Assembly (NCBI GenBank): GCA_000510845.1
Contig: AZOF01000003.1
Location: 6,191 to 70,190 of the forward strand
Reading direction: 5' to 3'
From: an alpha proteobacterium SCGC AAA028-D10
GTDB lineage: Bacteria; Pseudomonadota; Alphaproteobacteria; Pelagibacterales; Pelagibacteraceae
DNA: 64,000 nucleotides
Every line of letters starts with the position of its first letter. The first letter of the stretch is position 1. Shown here piece after piece: positions 41,967 to 51,229 of the stretch. A program made the position numbers and the translations under genes. The notes beneath the pieces are model-generated. The model did not search any database. It saw only the letters and a list, made by a program, of their open reading frames with translations, and was not told the DNA's origin.

Positions 41967-42569
41967 ATGATTCGAAATAAATTTAAATTTTTATTATATT
42001 TTTCCCTTTTATTTATCACTTCCTGCATTTCTGCACCAAGAGACACTTCAAATACATGTCTAATGTTTACTGATAATTATTTTTGGTACAAGTTCGTAAA
42101 AAATTCAGAAAAAAAATGGGGAGCGCCTGTAGAGTTGCAGATGGCAATTATTCAAAGAGAATCTGATTTTGATTGGCTAGCAGCGCCTGAGTGGGATAAA
42201 TTGTTTAAAGTTATTCCTTATAAAAGAAAATCCAGTGCATTTGGATATTCTCAAGCAATAAACAAAACCTGGGATCAGTTTGTGCGTGAAACAGATCAGC
42301 CGCTTGCTCTTAGAATAAGTTTTAACGATTCAGTGGATTTTATAGGCTGGTATATTAACAAAAGTAATCAAATATTAAAAATTCCAAAAGATGATTATTT
42401 TAAACAATATATTGCCTATCACGAGGGTTGGGGAAGCTTTAAAGATTATAAAAAATCACCAAAAGTTATTCCTTATGCAAGAGAAGTGGATAGGGTTGCA
42501 AAAAAATATAAAGCACAACTTAATCAGTGCAAAAATCAACTGACGACGAATAAGTATTTTATTTACTAG
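41967..42569 (+). CDS. Lytic-transglycosylase-like lipoprotein
   Basis: The 200-residue protein has a lipoprotein signal: a basic start, the run FKFLLYFSLLFITSC, then a lipobox Cys at about residue 20. The rest has an SLT-like fold: VELQMAIIQRESDFDWLA with a probable catalytic Glu, SAFGYSQAINKTWDQF, and YIAYHEGWGSF. Such proteins cut glycan strands of the wall with formation of anhydro ends, the substrate of AmpG. It is probably anchored to the outer membrane. Its end overlaps the opposing RND gene by 11 bases. Confidence 0.83.
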   Translation: MIRNKFKFLLYFSLLFITSCISAPRDTSNTCLMFTDNYFWYKFVKNSEKKWGAPVELQMAIIQRESDFDWLAAPEWDKLFKVIPYKRKSSAFGYSQAINKTWDQFVRETDQPLALRISFNDSVDFIGWYINKSNQILKIPKDDYFKQYIAYHEGWGSFKDYKKSPKVIPYAREVDRVAKKYKAQLNQCKNQLTTNKYFIY

Positions 42570-45500
42570 AAGCCTCTTTTAATTGTTTTTCAAGTTCAAT
42601 CTCAACAGCATCCATTCTTCCAGTATTTTTTCCAATAATTAAATACATCACGGGAATTACATAAAGAGTAAAAAGTGTTGCAAAAAGCATTCCCATAAAA
42701 ATAACGATACCAACCGTTGCTCTGCTCGCAGCACCAGGACCTGTTGCTATAATTAACGGAACAACGCCTATAATAGTTGCAACCGAAGTCATTAGAATAG
42801 GTCTTAATCTAACTCTACATGATTCAATGATTGCCTCTTTTAATTGCAAACCTTGAGTTCTTAATTGATTTGCAAATTCCACTATTAAAATACCATTTTT
42901 GGCGGCGAGACCTATTAATACAATTAATGCAATTTGGCTGTAAATATTTAATGAACTACCAATTACCCAAAGCCCAATAATTCCACCGAGAATAGCAAGG
43001 GGAACCGTCAACATGATAGTTAATGGATGTCTCCAACTTTCAAATTGCGCAGCTAAAGATAAATAAGCTGTGAATAATGCAAGTATGAAAATAAAATAAA
43101 TATCGGAACTTGTATTTTTAAATTCTAAAGATTCACCTTTGTAATCAACTCTAGCGTTTGCTGGTAATTTTTCTTTGGTAATACCTTCTAAATAATTCAG
43201 AGCTTCGCTAATAGTATAGCCACCAACTAATCTTGCAGAGATAGTAACTGCTCTTTGTCGGTTATATCTATTTAAAGATGTGTATGTAGATTCTTCATAA
43301 AAAGTTGCAACGCTTGTAAGGGGAACTAATTTCCCAGAACTAGATCTTACAACTACTTTATTTAGATTAGAAGGTTCACGTCTATTCTTAACATCCGCTT
43401 GTAGCATTACAGAATATTCTCTTCCGTCTTTTGTATATTTTGTAACTTCTTTAGAGCCAAACATTGTTTCAATTGTTTTTGCTATAGAATCAACTGAAAC
43501 ACCAAGGTCTGCAGCTTTGTCTGCATTAATTTTAATTTTTAACTGAGGCTTTGTTAGATCTAAATCATCATCTACGTTTACTAAATTTTTATTTTTTACA
43601 ATTTCTATTTTTAATATTTCCTTCCATTTAATTAGTTCTTCGTAAGTATTTCCTTTTAATACAAATTGAACTGGTTTTTCACCAGCACCACCTCTTAGAC
43701 CTTGAGGCATAATCGGAAATGCTTTAACGCCAGGGAAAGAATTAAGTTGTTGGAATATTCCACCTAAATTTTCGCTAGAGAATTTTTTTCTTTTTCCCCA
43801 GTCCTCTAGTAAGACTATTAAAAAACCAGTGTTTACTTGATCAATACCACTTTGAAATCCAGGAACTCTTACTAAAATTTCTCTATAAAGCCCTTTTCCT
43901 AAATCAGCTAAAAATATTTTTTCTATATTTTCAACTTTTTCTTTAGTGTATTCAAATCCTGAACCATCGGGAGCTTGGATTACCACATAGAACACGCCTC
44001 TATCTTCAGGAGGAATTAATTCTTTAGGAGTAATTTTAAATAAAATAATTACTGAAATTAGAACTCCAACTAAAAAAATAATAATTTCTTTTTTTTTATA
44101 AAGTAACAAAAGTAGAGTTTCAAAATAAAAATTAGAAAATTTATCTAAATAGGAATCAAATTTTTTTAAAAAATTTGGTTTTGAGTGCGATACTTTTAGA
44201 TATTTAGAAGCAAGCATCGGAGACAATGTAAGCGCAACAAATGCAGAAATAACAATTGAGAATGATAAAGTTAAAGCTAATTCTGTAAACAATTTACCAA
44301 CAATTCCTTTTACAAAAACAAGAGGCACAAATACCGCAATCAAAACAACTGTTGTTGCAATAATTGCAAAAGAAACCTGGCTTGCTCCTTTATAGGATGC
44401 AATTAATGGAGATTCTCCACCTTCAACTCTCCTGTAAATATTTTCTAACATCACAATAGCGTCATCGACGACTAGACCAATTGCAATAACAAGTGCCATT
44501 AGAGTAAATAAATTTAAACTGAAATTTGCAGCATAAATTAATAAGAAAGTCGATATTAAAGAAACGGGTATTGCAAGAGCAGGAATGATTACAGAGGTTA
44601 AGTTTCCTAAAAATAAATAAATAACTCCAACAACAAGAGCAACGGATATAAATAAAGTTACATAAACTTCATTGACCGCAACACGAATATAATTTGATCT
44701 ATCGAAGGCAACATCTAATTGTATACCTTCAGGCAGATCTTTTTTAACCTCGGTTAATTTTTTTTTAATTCCATCAACAACAGCAATAGTATTAGAATTT
44801 GATTGTTGGTAGATTCCAATACCAACTACAGGATCCCCATTTCCTTTAAATAAAGTTCTTAAATTTAAAGGGCCTAATTCAACTCTAGCAACATCTTTAA
44901 GTCTTACTAAAGATCCGTCCCTAGCTCTTTTAATCGGTAAATTTTTAAAATCTTCAATGTTTTTATAATTCTTATCTACTTTAATATTAAGATCTATACT
45001 TTTAGACTCTAATCTCCCTGCAGGTAGTTCAATATTTTCTTTTAATAAAACTGATTCAATATCTGAAACAGTTAAATCTCTAGCTGACAAAGCCGATGGA
45101 TTTATCCATACCCTTAATGATATTTCTTTTTCACCAGATAAAATGATTTGACCAACTCCATCAACACTTGAAAAATAATCTTTTAAATATCTGCTTGCAT
45201 AATCACTAAGATCTAAGTCATTTAAGTTTTTACTTCTTAATCTCAGCCATATTGCCACCTGATTACCTTCTGAAGTTTTAAATATTTCGGGACGACTGGC
45301 ATTATCAGGCAAATTATCAATAATTCTTGATACTCTGTCCCGAATATCATTTGTTGCTTCATCAACACTAACGCCTGGTTCAAATTCCATCTTAACAACC
45401 GATCTTCCGTCCTCACTTCTAGAATCTATGGTAGCTAGACCAGGAGTTCCGCCAACAATATCTTCAATTTTTTGAGTAATTTGTGAGTCTACAATTTCTG

Positions 45501-45666
45501 CTGAGGCTCCTTTATAAACCGTTCTTACAGTTACTATACTTGGATCAATATCTGGAAGTTCCCTAACTGCTATTTTATTAAATATAACCAAACCAAATAT
45601 AATTAGAATTATCGACATCACAGTTGCAAAAACTGGACGCTTAATACTTATGTCGGTTAAGAACAT
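42559..45666 (-). CDS. RND multidrug efflux transporter (HAE1 type)
   Basis: The 1035-residue protein starts DISIKRPVFATVMSIILIIF and has 12 membrane segments in two halves with large periplasmic loops. GLVVDDAIVMLENIYRRVEG holds the two Asp of the proton relay, and IGLAAKNGILIVEFANQLR holds the partner Lys. This is the AcrB/MexB-like group. It exports drugs, dyes or fatty acids using the proton gradient. The adaptor gene lies just upstream with three bases between. No TolC-type outer-membrane gene is in the window. Confidence 0.94.
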   Translation of the reverse strand: MFLTDISIKRPVFATVMSIILIIFGLVIFNKIAVRELPDIDPSIVTVRTVYKGASAEIVDSQITQKIEDIVGGTPGLATIDSRSEDGRSVVKMEFEPGVSVDEATNDIRDRVSRIIDNLPDNASRPEIFKTSEGNQVAIWLRLRSKNLNDLDLSDYASRYLKDYFSSVDGVGQIILSGEKEISLRVWINPSALSARDLTVSDIESVLLKENIELPAGRLESKSIDLNIKVDKNYKNIEDFKNLPIKRARDGSLVRLKDVARVELGPLNLRTLFKGNGDPVVGIGIYQQSNSNTIAVVDGIKKKLTEVKKDLPEGIQLDVAFDRSNYIRVAVNEVYVTLFISVALVVGVIYLFLGNLTSVIIPALAIPVSLISTFLLIYAANFSLNLFTLMALVIAIGLVVDDAIVMLENIYRRVEGGESPLIASYKGASQVSFAIIATTVVLIAVFVPLVFVKGIVGKLFTELALTLSFSIVISAFVALTLSPMLASKYLKVSHSKPNFLKKFDSYLDKFSNFYFETLLLLLYKKKEIIIFLVGVLISVIILFKITPKELIPPEDRGVFYVVIQAPDGSGFEYTKEKVENIEKIFLADLGKGLYREILVRVPGFQSGIDQVNTGFLIVLLEDWGKRKKFSSENLGGIFQQLNSFPGVKAFPIMPQGLRGGAGEKPVQFVLKGNTYEELIKWKEILKIEIVKNKNLVNVDDDLDLTKPQLKIKINADKAADLGVSVDSIAKTIETMFGSKEVTKYTKDGREYSVMLQADVKNRREPSNLNKVVVRSSSGKLVPLTSVATFYEESTYTSLNRYNRQRAVTISARLVGGYTISEALNYLEGITKEKLPANARVDYKGESLEFKNTSSDIYFIFILALFTAYLSLAAQFESWRHPLTIMLTVPLAILGGIIGLWVIGSSLNIYSQIALIVLIGLAAKNGILIVEFANQLRTQGLQLKEAIIESCRVRLRPILMTSVATIIGVVPLIIATGPGAASRATVGIVIFMGMLFATLFTLYVIPVMYLIIGKNTGRMDAVEIELEKQLKEASSK

Positions 45667-45669
45667 TTC

Positions 45670-46542
45670 TTATTTATTAATTAATTTTATTTGCGCCTTG
45701 TCTCTAACTTTTGAAACGCCTTCTATTACAATTTTATCGCCAGGATTAAGACCAGAAACTATTTCAACTTTTCCAAAATTTCTAATTCCTGTTTTTACCT
45801 CTGTTAGTGCAACAGACTTATCTTCTATTACTTTGTAAACTACAGTTCTATTTCCCTGTTGAATTATTGATTCTTCAGGAACTCCTAAAGATTGTTTTTC
45901 ATTATATATAATTTCTACATTCACTAACATTCCAGGAATTATTTTATAATTAGCATTTTTGATTTTTACTTGAACTAAAATAGATCTTGTAATCGGGTCA
46001 ACTCGAGCACTTACAGTATCTAATGTTCCAGTAAAAACTTCATTAAACGCCTCTGAACTTGCTTTAATTTTTAAATCTTTTTTAAGAATATTTAAATAAC
46101 TTTCAGGAACTTTTATATCGAGTTTAATCGTTTCAATATCGTCTAAGGTTGCGATTATAGAATCTTCACCACCCAAAATTCCAGGTGTAATTTCTCTAAC
46201 TCCTAGTCTGCCACTAAAAGGAGCTGTAATTTTATCAGTCTTCAGCTGAGCAATTAATTGATTTTTTTGTATCATTAAATTTTTGTCAAATTCTAAAGAG
46301 CTAATTAATTCTGTTTTTTTAATACGAATAGAAAATGATTGATTAGCTAATGCAGTTCCAAATGTTTCAATTTTTTGGTAAAATTCTAATTTTTTTACTT
46401 CTTCAGCAATGACTTCAGTTGGTTTTACTTCATTAATTTTTTTTTGAATAAAATTATTTAAAATCATTCGACCAGAAATGATCGCAACCACAAGAATAAA
46501 AATGATACTGACAGCTATTATTATTTTTTTTGAAGTATCCAT
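45670..46542 (-). CDS. RND efflux periplasmic adaptor, lacking the alpha-hairpin
   Basis: The 290-residue protein has one N-terminal membrane segment (about residues 8-28), then lipoyl and beta-barrel parts: KITAPFSGRLGVREITPG, VDPITRSILVQVKI, GMLVNVEIIY, and the membrane-proximal end VVSGLN-like VEIVSGLNPGDKIVIEGVSK. Members of the family usually have 350-400 residues because a coiled-coil hairpin sits between the two lipoyl halves. Here LMIQKNQLIAQLKTDKITAP runs straight from the first half to the second, so the hairpin that meets TolC is absent. It pairs with the RND pump directly downstream. Confidence 0.88.
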   Translation of the reverse strand: MDTSKKIIIAVSIIFILVVAIISGRMILNNFIQKKINEVKPTEVIAEEVKKLEFYQKIETFGTALANQSFSIRIKKTELISSLEFDKNLMIQKNQLIAQLKTDKITAPFSGRLGVREITPGILGGEDSIIATLDDIETIKLDIKVPESYLNILKKDLKIKASSEAFNEVFTGTLDTVSARVDPITRSILVQVKIKNANYKIIPGMLVNVEIIYNEKQSLGVPEESIIQQGNRTVVYKVIEDKSVALTEVKTGIRNFGKVEIVSGLNPGDKIVIEGVSKVRDKAQIKLINK

Positions 46543-46548
46543 GAAGAT

Positions 46549-46564
46549 GCATGTAATAACATGC
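46549..46564. promoter_or_regulatory. Inverted repeat just upstream of the RND adaptor gene
   Basis: GCATGT and ACATGC are exact reverse complements with a 4-nt centre (46549-46564), six bases before the adaptor start codon on the minus strand. The place suits an operator for a local repressor or a hairpin over the ribosome-binding site. No regulator gene lies beside the operon, so the partner is unknown. Confidence 0.35.
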
Positions 46565-46621
46565 TTTAATTGAAAAAAAAATTTCTTTGTTATTGAAATA
46601 TACTTGATTCTAGAGGCTTAT

Positions 46622-47437
46622 TTATTGACTAGCCCATTCAGTCCATGACCCATCATAAACCGAGAATTTTTTTCCTTCTATAACTTCAAAGGCCTTAGCA
46701 AGAATGCAGGCGGTAACACCTGAGCCACAAGAAAATACAACGGTGGAATTTTTATTAATATTTATTTGTTCAAATTTTTTTTGAAGTTCTTCTTTAGATA
46801 AGAAACATTTGGTAATAGGATCAATGCATTCTACCCAAGGCATATTGCAGCTTTTAGGGATAGATCCACTTTTTATATCTGGCCTTGGTTCATTTTCAAT
46901 TCCATCAAATCTACCTTTGCTTCTAGCATCAACTAATTCAAATTTTTTTTTCTTAATATTTTCTTTAACTTGATCAATTAACACAAGCATTTCATGTTTT
47001 GTGATGCATTTAAAATTACTTTTTAAAAAGTTTTGCCCAGGTCCATTTTCTATTTTTTTATTTTCATTTTTCCATTTAACCAAACCACCATCTAGTATGG
47101 ATATTTTATTATGACTAAAATAATTAAACATCCACCAAACTCTAGGAGCACTAAAAATACCAAGACTATCGTAAACTATAATATGATCTGAGTTCTTAAT
47201 TCCAAGTTCAGAGGTAAGTTTTTCAAATAGATTTGCAGAAGGAATTGTGTGAGGAAATTTTGCTAAAGGGTCTGAAAATTTATCTATATCAAAAAAAATT
47301 GATCCTGGGATATGTTCTTTTAAGAATTCATCTTTACCAATTCTTTTAGTATTTGGCATATGCCAAGAACAATCTAGTATTTTAATATCTTCTTTATAAA
47401 TATTTTTTTCTAACCATTCTGTTGTAACTAACGACAT
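46622..47437 (-). CDS. sseA: 3-mercaptopyruvate / thiosulfate sulfurtransferase
   Basis: The 271-residue protein has two rhodanese domains. The first has ILDCSWHMPNTKRIG, HIPGSIFFDID and VYDSLGIFSAPRVWWMF; the second has LVDARSKGRFDG and the active-site Cys in VVFSCGSGVTACILA. The CGSGVT loop is the mercaptopyruvate type. It moves sulfur from 3-mercaptopyruvate to an acceptor such as thioredoxin or cyanide. Its start overlaps the msrA stop by one base, so both sulfur-related enzymes are co-translated. Confidence 0.93.
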   Translation of the reverse strand: MSLVTTEWLEKNIYKEDIKILDCSWHMPNTKRIGKDEFLKEHIPGSIFFDIDKFSDPLAKFPHTIPSANLFEKLTSELGIKNSDHIIVYDSLGIFSAPRVWWMFNYFSHNKISILDGGLVKWKNENKKIENGPGQNFLKSNFKCITKHEMLVLIDQVKENIKKKKFELVDARSKGRFDGIENEPRPDIKSGSIPKSCNMPWVECIDPITKCFLSKEELQKKFEQININKNSTVVFSCGSGVTACILAKAFEVIEGKKFSVYDGSWTEWASQ

Positions 47438-47892
47438 TAATATTTTCCAAGTTTTTTTAGATACTTCTGATGATATTCTTCTGCCAAATAGAATTCATTA
47501 AATTTAGTAATTTCTGTGACAATATTATTATCAAACATACTTTGATTCATTGCTTTTTTAGATTCTTCAGCTTCAAGTTTTTGTTTATTATCTAAATAAA
47601 ATATCGCTGAACGATATTGTTTGCCAATGTCAGGTCCTTGTCTATTTAAAGTAGTTGGATTGTGACAAGACCAAAAAACATTCAATAGTTCTTTGTAAGT
47701 TATAATATTTTCATCAAAATTGACTCTTACCACTTCAGCATGACCCGTTTCTTCATAGCAAACTTGCTCATAAGTTGGGTTTTTAGTTTCTCCTCCAGTG
47801 TAACCCACCTCAACTTTTGTAACACCCTTTGTAAGATCAAATTTTTTTTCAATACCCCAAAAACACCCAGCTGCAAAAATAGCAATACCCAT
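47437..47892 (-). CDS. msrA: Peptide methionine sulfoxide reductase MsrA
   Basis: The 151-residue protein has AIFAAGCFWGIEKKFD with the catalytic Cys, VGYTGGETKNPTYEQVC, GHAEVVRVNFD, QGPDIGKQYRSAIFY and AEEYHQKYL. It is the short, single-domain form and reduces methionine-S-sulfoxide in damaged proteins. No C-terminal resolving Cys is obvious. Together with sseA it forms a two-gene unit for redox and sulfur repair. Confidence 0.95.
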   Translation of the reverse strand: MGIAIFAAGCFWGIEKKFDLTKGVTKVEVGYTGGETKNPTYEQVCYEETGHAEVVRVNFDENIITYKELLNVFWSCHNPTTLNRQGPDIGKQYRSAIFYLDNKQKLEAEESKKAMNQSMFDNNIVTEITKFNEFYLAEEYHQKYLKKLGKY

Positions 47893-47968
47893 AAAAAATT
47901 TATATTAAGTTAAATTTATATTAAAGTTATTTTTATATGTTATGAAAAGATTTAGGTAAAATATATTG

Positions 47969-48838
47969 ATGCTATCATCTAATAGAACAGGTTCTTTTTA
48001 TATGCTGTTAAGCGTTATCTGTTTTTCTGTGATGGATATTTTAGTTAAATTAACAACAAGTAATTATCCAATCGGTGAGATTGCTTTTTTTAGAGGGTTA
48101 TTTGGATTAATTCCTATTTTTTTCTTAATCCCTAAAGATAAAGCATTTACTTTTTTTAAAACTAAAAAACCCACATTGCATTTTATAAGAGCTTTTGCCG
48201 GAACATTTGCAATGATCTCAACGTTTATTGGTGTAAAATATATGAAATTAGCTGACGTGGTTTCTATTGCTCAAGCAACACCAGTGTTTGTAACAATTTT
48301 TTCAATAATTTTTTTAAAAGAAGTTGTTGGTTATAGAAGATGGTTGTCGGTTATAGCGGGGCTGATTGGCGTTCTGTTTATTACTAAACCAGGAACTAGT
48401 CTTTTTAATATATATTGTATTTTCCCAATTTTTTTCTGCATCGGATTTAGCATTGTTGCAGTTTCAATTAAAAGATTATCAAAAACTGAACCAGATTATT
48501 TAATAGCTTTTTATTTTACAGCTTTGTTAATAATTATTAGCTCTACAGCATTTTTTTTTGAAGAATGGAAGATGCCGAGTGTTTTGGACTTTTTTTATTT
48601 ATTCATGATAGGAATTTGCGGATCTATTGCAAATTTATTTATGACAACAGCATATAGAAGAGCTGATGCATCATTAATAACACCGCTTAAATACCTAAGC
48701 GTGTTATCTGCAATTTTTTTCGGTTATTATATTTTTTCTGAGATTCCTTCAGTTTCAACAATTATTGGTGCAATAATAATTATTATTAGTTCTTTTATAA
48801 TATTTAAGCGTGAACAAGTAAAAAATAAGAAGCGTTAG
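47969..48838 (+). CDS. EamA/DMT-family transporter
   Basis: The 289-residue protein has ten membrane segments in two EamA repeats. The first repeat has SVICFSVMDILVKLTTSNYP and IGEIAFFRGLFGLIP with the conserved Arg; the second begins near IFPIFFCIGFSIVAVSIKRL. Members carry amino acids, nucleosides or other metabolites, mostly outward. ATG at 47969 is chosen over a TTG three bases upstream. It is followed six bases later by the alkA-like gene. The substrate cannot be read from the sequence. Confidence 0.88.
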   Translation: MLSSNRTGSFYMLLSVICFSVMDILVKLTTSNYPIGEIAFFRGLFGLIPIFFLIPKDKAFTFFKTKKPTLHFIRAFAGTFAMISTFIGVKYMKLADVVSIAQATPVFVTIFSIIFLKEVVGYRRWLSVIAGLIGVLFITKPGTSLFNIYCIFPIFFCIGFSIVAVSIKRLSKTEPDYLIAFYFTALLIIISSTAFFFEEWKMPSVLDFFYLFMIGICGSIANLFMTTAYRRADASLITPLKYLSVLSAIFFGYYIFSEIPSVSTIIGAIIIIISSFIIFKREQVKNKKR

Positions 48839-48844
48839 TTTGTA

Positions 48845-49471
48845 ATGAAAAAAGTTAAACCACCACATTATTGGCATGAGGCAAAGAAATTTTTATCTAA
48901 AAAAGATAAGAAATTAGCAAAAATTATTAATCAATACGATGGTCATTTAATTACAAGAAATGATCCGTTCTATTCATTGTGTAGAGCCATTATAGGTCAG
49001 CAAATTTCGGTAAAGGCCGCAGATTCAATATGGTTAAAATTTGAAAAAGTTATTAAAAAAATTACACCAACAAATTTAATAAAGTTAACGCGAGCAAAAC
49101 TTGTCTCTATTGGCTTGTCACGTCAAAAAATTTTGTATTTGAGAACGATTGCAAAAGAATTTTTTGATAAAAAACTAGATATAAAAAATTTACAAAAAAT
49201 GTCAGATGAAGAGGCTATAAAGCACTTAGTTAGAATTAAAGGCATAGGAATTTGGACTGCACAAATGTTTCTTATTTTTAATCTTAATCGGTCAAATATT
49301 TTTCCATTTTCAGATATTGGCTTAATCAAAGCAATTTCTATAAATTATAAAAAAGATTATCCTTTAAAAAAAGATCAGTTAGATTTTTTTAAAAATAAAT
49401 GGCATCCATACACAACGGTTGCCACTTGGTATATGTGGAGAAGCATAGATCCTGTGCCAGTTGAGTATTAA
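48845..49471 (+). CDS. alkA: DNA-3-methyladenine glycosylase II (AlkA type)
   Basis: The 208-residue protein is the compact HhH-GPD form. It has AIIGQQISVKAADSIWLKFE, the helix-hairpin-helix LVRIKGIGIWTAQMFLIF, and the catalytic Asp in IFPFSDIGLIKAI. It removes alkylated bases from DNA as the first step of base-excision repair. ATG at 48845 follows the EamA gene by six bases. The 3' end overlaps the opposing DUF1330 gene by four bases. Confidence 0.9.
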   Translation: MKKVKPPHYWHEAKKFLSKKDKKLAKIINQYDGHLITRNDPFYSLCRAIIGQQISVKAADSIWLKFEKVIKKITPTNLIKLTRAKLVSIGLSRQKILYLRTIAKEFFDKKLDIKNLQKMSDEEAIKHLVRIKGIGIWTAQMFLIFNLNRSNIFPFSDIGLIKAISINYKKDYPLKKDQLDFFKNKWHPYTTVATWYMWRSIDPVPVEY

Positions 49472-49755
49472 ATTCCCTCAACAATCATAAGGTCTCTAAC
49501 AACAGTATTTTTGGCTATAGACCAAGCTTCTTGATAATTTTTTGATTTGTAACAATTTAATGCAGCATTATAATCACTGAATTCCCAAATGACAGTTCGA
49601 ATAAATTCTTCGCCTTCAAGAGTAATATATTTTCCTCCTCTCACTAAAGGCTTTCCCCCAAAATCAGTAATAGCTTTCAAAGCTTTTTCTGCATAACTGC
49701 CTAATTTTTTTACATCTTCCGCTTTTTTATATTTTGCAATCCAATAACCTTTCAT
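49468..49755 (-). CDS. DUF1330 domain protein
   Basis: The 95-residue protein matches the DUF1330 family, a small dimeric alpha-beta barrel fold. Typical parts are GYWIAKYKKAED, GGKPLVRGGKYITLEGEEF and VIWEFSDYNAALNCYKSKNY, and the family Arg lies in RDLMIVEG. Family members have no proven reaction. A good ribosome-binding site (AGGAGAAATT on the minus strand) precedes the ATG at 49755. Confidence 0.9.
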   Translation of the reverse strand: MKGYWIAKYKKAEDVKKLGSYAEKALKAITDFGGKPLVRGGKYITLEGEEFIRTVIWEFSDYNAALNCYKSKNYQEAWSIAKNTVVRDLMIVEGI

Positions 49756-49848
49756 GAATTTCTCCTATTTTAGTTTGATTAAATGAATATATATTTTTTT
49801 TATTACATTAAAATAAAACAATGTCAGTTGAATTTGAAGGCTCTAGGG

Positions 49849-49882
49849 AATAAATTAGATCAATTCAAAAAATAAATTAGAT
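49849..49882 (+). repeat. Two copies of a 12-bp direct repeat before gshA
   Basis: AATAAATTAGAT occurs at 49849-49860 and again at 49871-49882, 22 bp apart (two helical turns), ending six bases before the TTG start of gshA. The rest of the 133-bp gap between DUF1330 and gshA shows only AT-rich DNA. The repeat could be chance in such DNA or a paired regulator site. Confidence 0.35.
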
Positions 49883-49888
49883 ATTAAA

Positions 49889-51229
49889 TTGCAAAACATC
49901 GATAACAAACAACAGTTAATAGAATATTTTTTAAAAGGTTCTAAAACTAAAGATAGTTGGAGAATTGGAACTGAGCATGAAAAGTTTTTATTTGATTTAA
50001 AAAATAAAAACCCAATTCCTTATGATGGCGATATTAGTATTGTAAAAATTTTTTCTGAACTTATAAAAAATAATTGGGTACCAATTAAAGAAGGAAAAAA
50101 TATTTTAGGTTTAGTTAAGGATAAAAAAAATATTACTTTGGAGCCAGGTTTACAATTTGAATTATCAGGAGACGCTGTTGAAAATATTCATCAAACTTGC
50201 AATGAAATCAATTCTTATTTGAAAGAATTAAAGATTGTCTGCGCTAAATTAGGAATAGGTTTGTTAGGAAATGGATTTGCCCCCATTGTAAAGTTAAGTG
50301 ATGTTTTTAAATCTCCAAAAAGGAGATATGAAATTATGCGAAAGTATATGCCAAGCGTTGGTCGAAATGGGCTAGATATGATGCATCGGACTTGTGCCAC
50401 ACAGGTTAATTTAGATTATTTAAATGAGGCTGATTACAAAAAAAAATCAAAATTAATAGCGGCCATAACACCTGTAGCTGTATCTTTGTTTTCTAATTCT
50501 CCATTTAAAGAAAAAGAGTTGAATGGTCATTTATCTTATAGAACTCATATTTGGCAAAATACCGACAAAAATAGATCTGGAATTCAAGAATTTTTCTTAC
50601 AAGATGAAAATAGTTTTGAACGTTATGTAGATTTTGCTCTTAAAGTTCCTATGTATTTTATAATTAAAGATGGTGAATATATTGACTGTGCAGGTGAAAG
50701 TTTTAATGATTTTATTTCTGGAAAATTAAAAAACTATCCAAATAAAAAACCAACCATTCAAGATTGGGAAAATCATATATCAACTATTTTTACTGAATTA
50801 AGATTAAAAAAATATTTAGAAATTAGATCCGCAGACTCTTGCTCATCTGCAGGTATATGTTCAATACCCGCATTTTGGACGGGACTTCTTTATGATGAGG
50901 ATTCATTAAATCAGGCTTTGGAGTATGTAGAAAATTGGAATTACCAAGATATTCATAATGCATATTTAGAAGTTCCAAAAAAAGGTTTTGATACTGAAAT
51001 TAAAAATAAAAAAATATTTGATCATGCTAAGAAGTTAGTGGACTTTTCAGCCTTAGGATTGAAGAATAGAAATCAGACTAATAGTAAAGGGATGGATGAG
51101 AATATTTTTCTTAAAGATATTCATAATTTTATTAAAGATAAAAAATCACCCGCTCAGTCGCTTATAGAAAAGTATAATACTAGATGGAAACAGGATATAT
51201 TTAAGATCTTTGATGAAGAAGCATTTTAA
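49889..51229 (+). CDS. gshA: Glutamate-cysteine ligase (plant/alphaproteobacterial type)
   Basis: The 446-residue protein has WRIGTEHEKFLFD, LEPGLQFELSGD, LGNGFAPI, MHRTCATQVNLDY and EIRSADSCSS, which place it in the GCS2-like group shared by alphaproteobacteria and plants. It joins glutamate and cysteine, the first step of glutathione synthesis. The start is TTG at 49889; no ATG fits before the conserved core. It overlaps gshB by 17 bases, so both steps of glutathione synthesis are coupled. Confidence 0.93.
   Translation: MQNIDNKQQLIEYFLKGSKTKDSWRIGTEHEKFLFDLKNKNPIPYDGDISIVKIFSELIKNNWVPIKEGKNILGLVKDKKNITLEPGLQFELSGDAVENIHQTCNEINSYLKELKIVCAKLGIGLLGNGFAPIVKLSDVFKSPKRRYEIMRKYMPSVGRNGLDMMHRTCATQVNLDYLNEADYKKKSKLIAAITPVAVSLFSNSPFKEKELNGHLSYRTHIWQNTDKNRSGIQEFFLQDENSFERYVDFALKVPMYFIIKDGEYIDCAGESFNDFISGKLKNYPNKKPTIQDWENHISTIFTELRLKKYLEIRSADSCSSAGICSIPAFWTGLLYDEDSLNQALEYVENWNYQDIHNAYLEVPKKGFDTEIKNKKIFDHAKKLVDFSALGLKNRNQTNSKGMDENIFLKDIHNFIKDKKSPAQSLIEKYNTRWKQDIFKIFDEEAF

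Noticed and set aside
49820-49852. Ten-codon ORF before gshA starting at an ATG
   Set aside because: Too short, no ribosome-binding site and no sign of a leader-peptide attenuator such as a following terminator hairpin.
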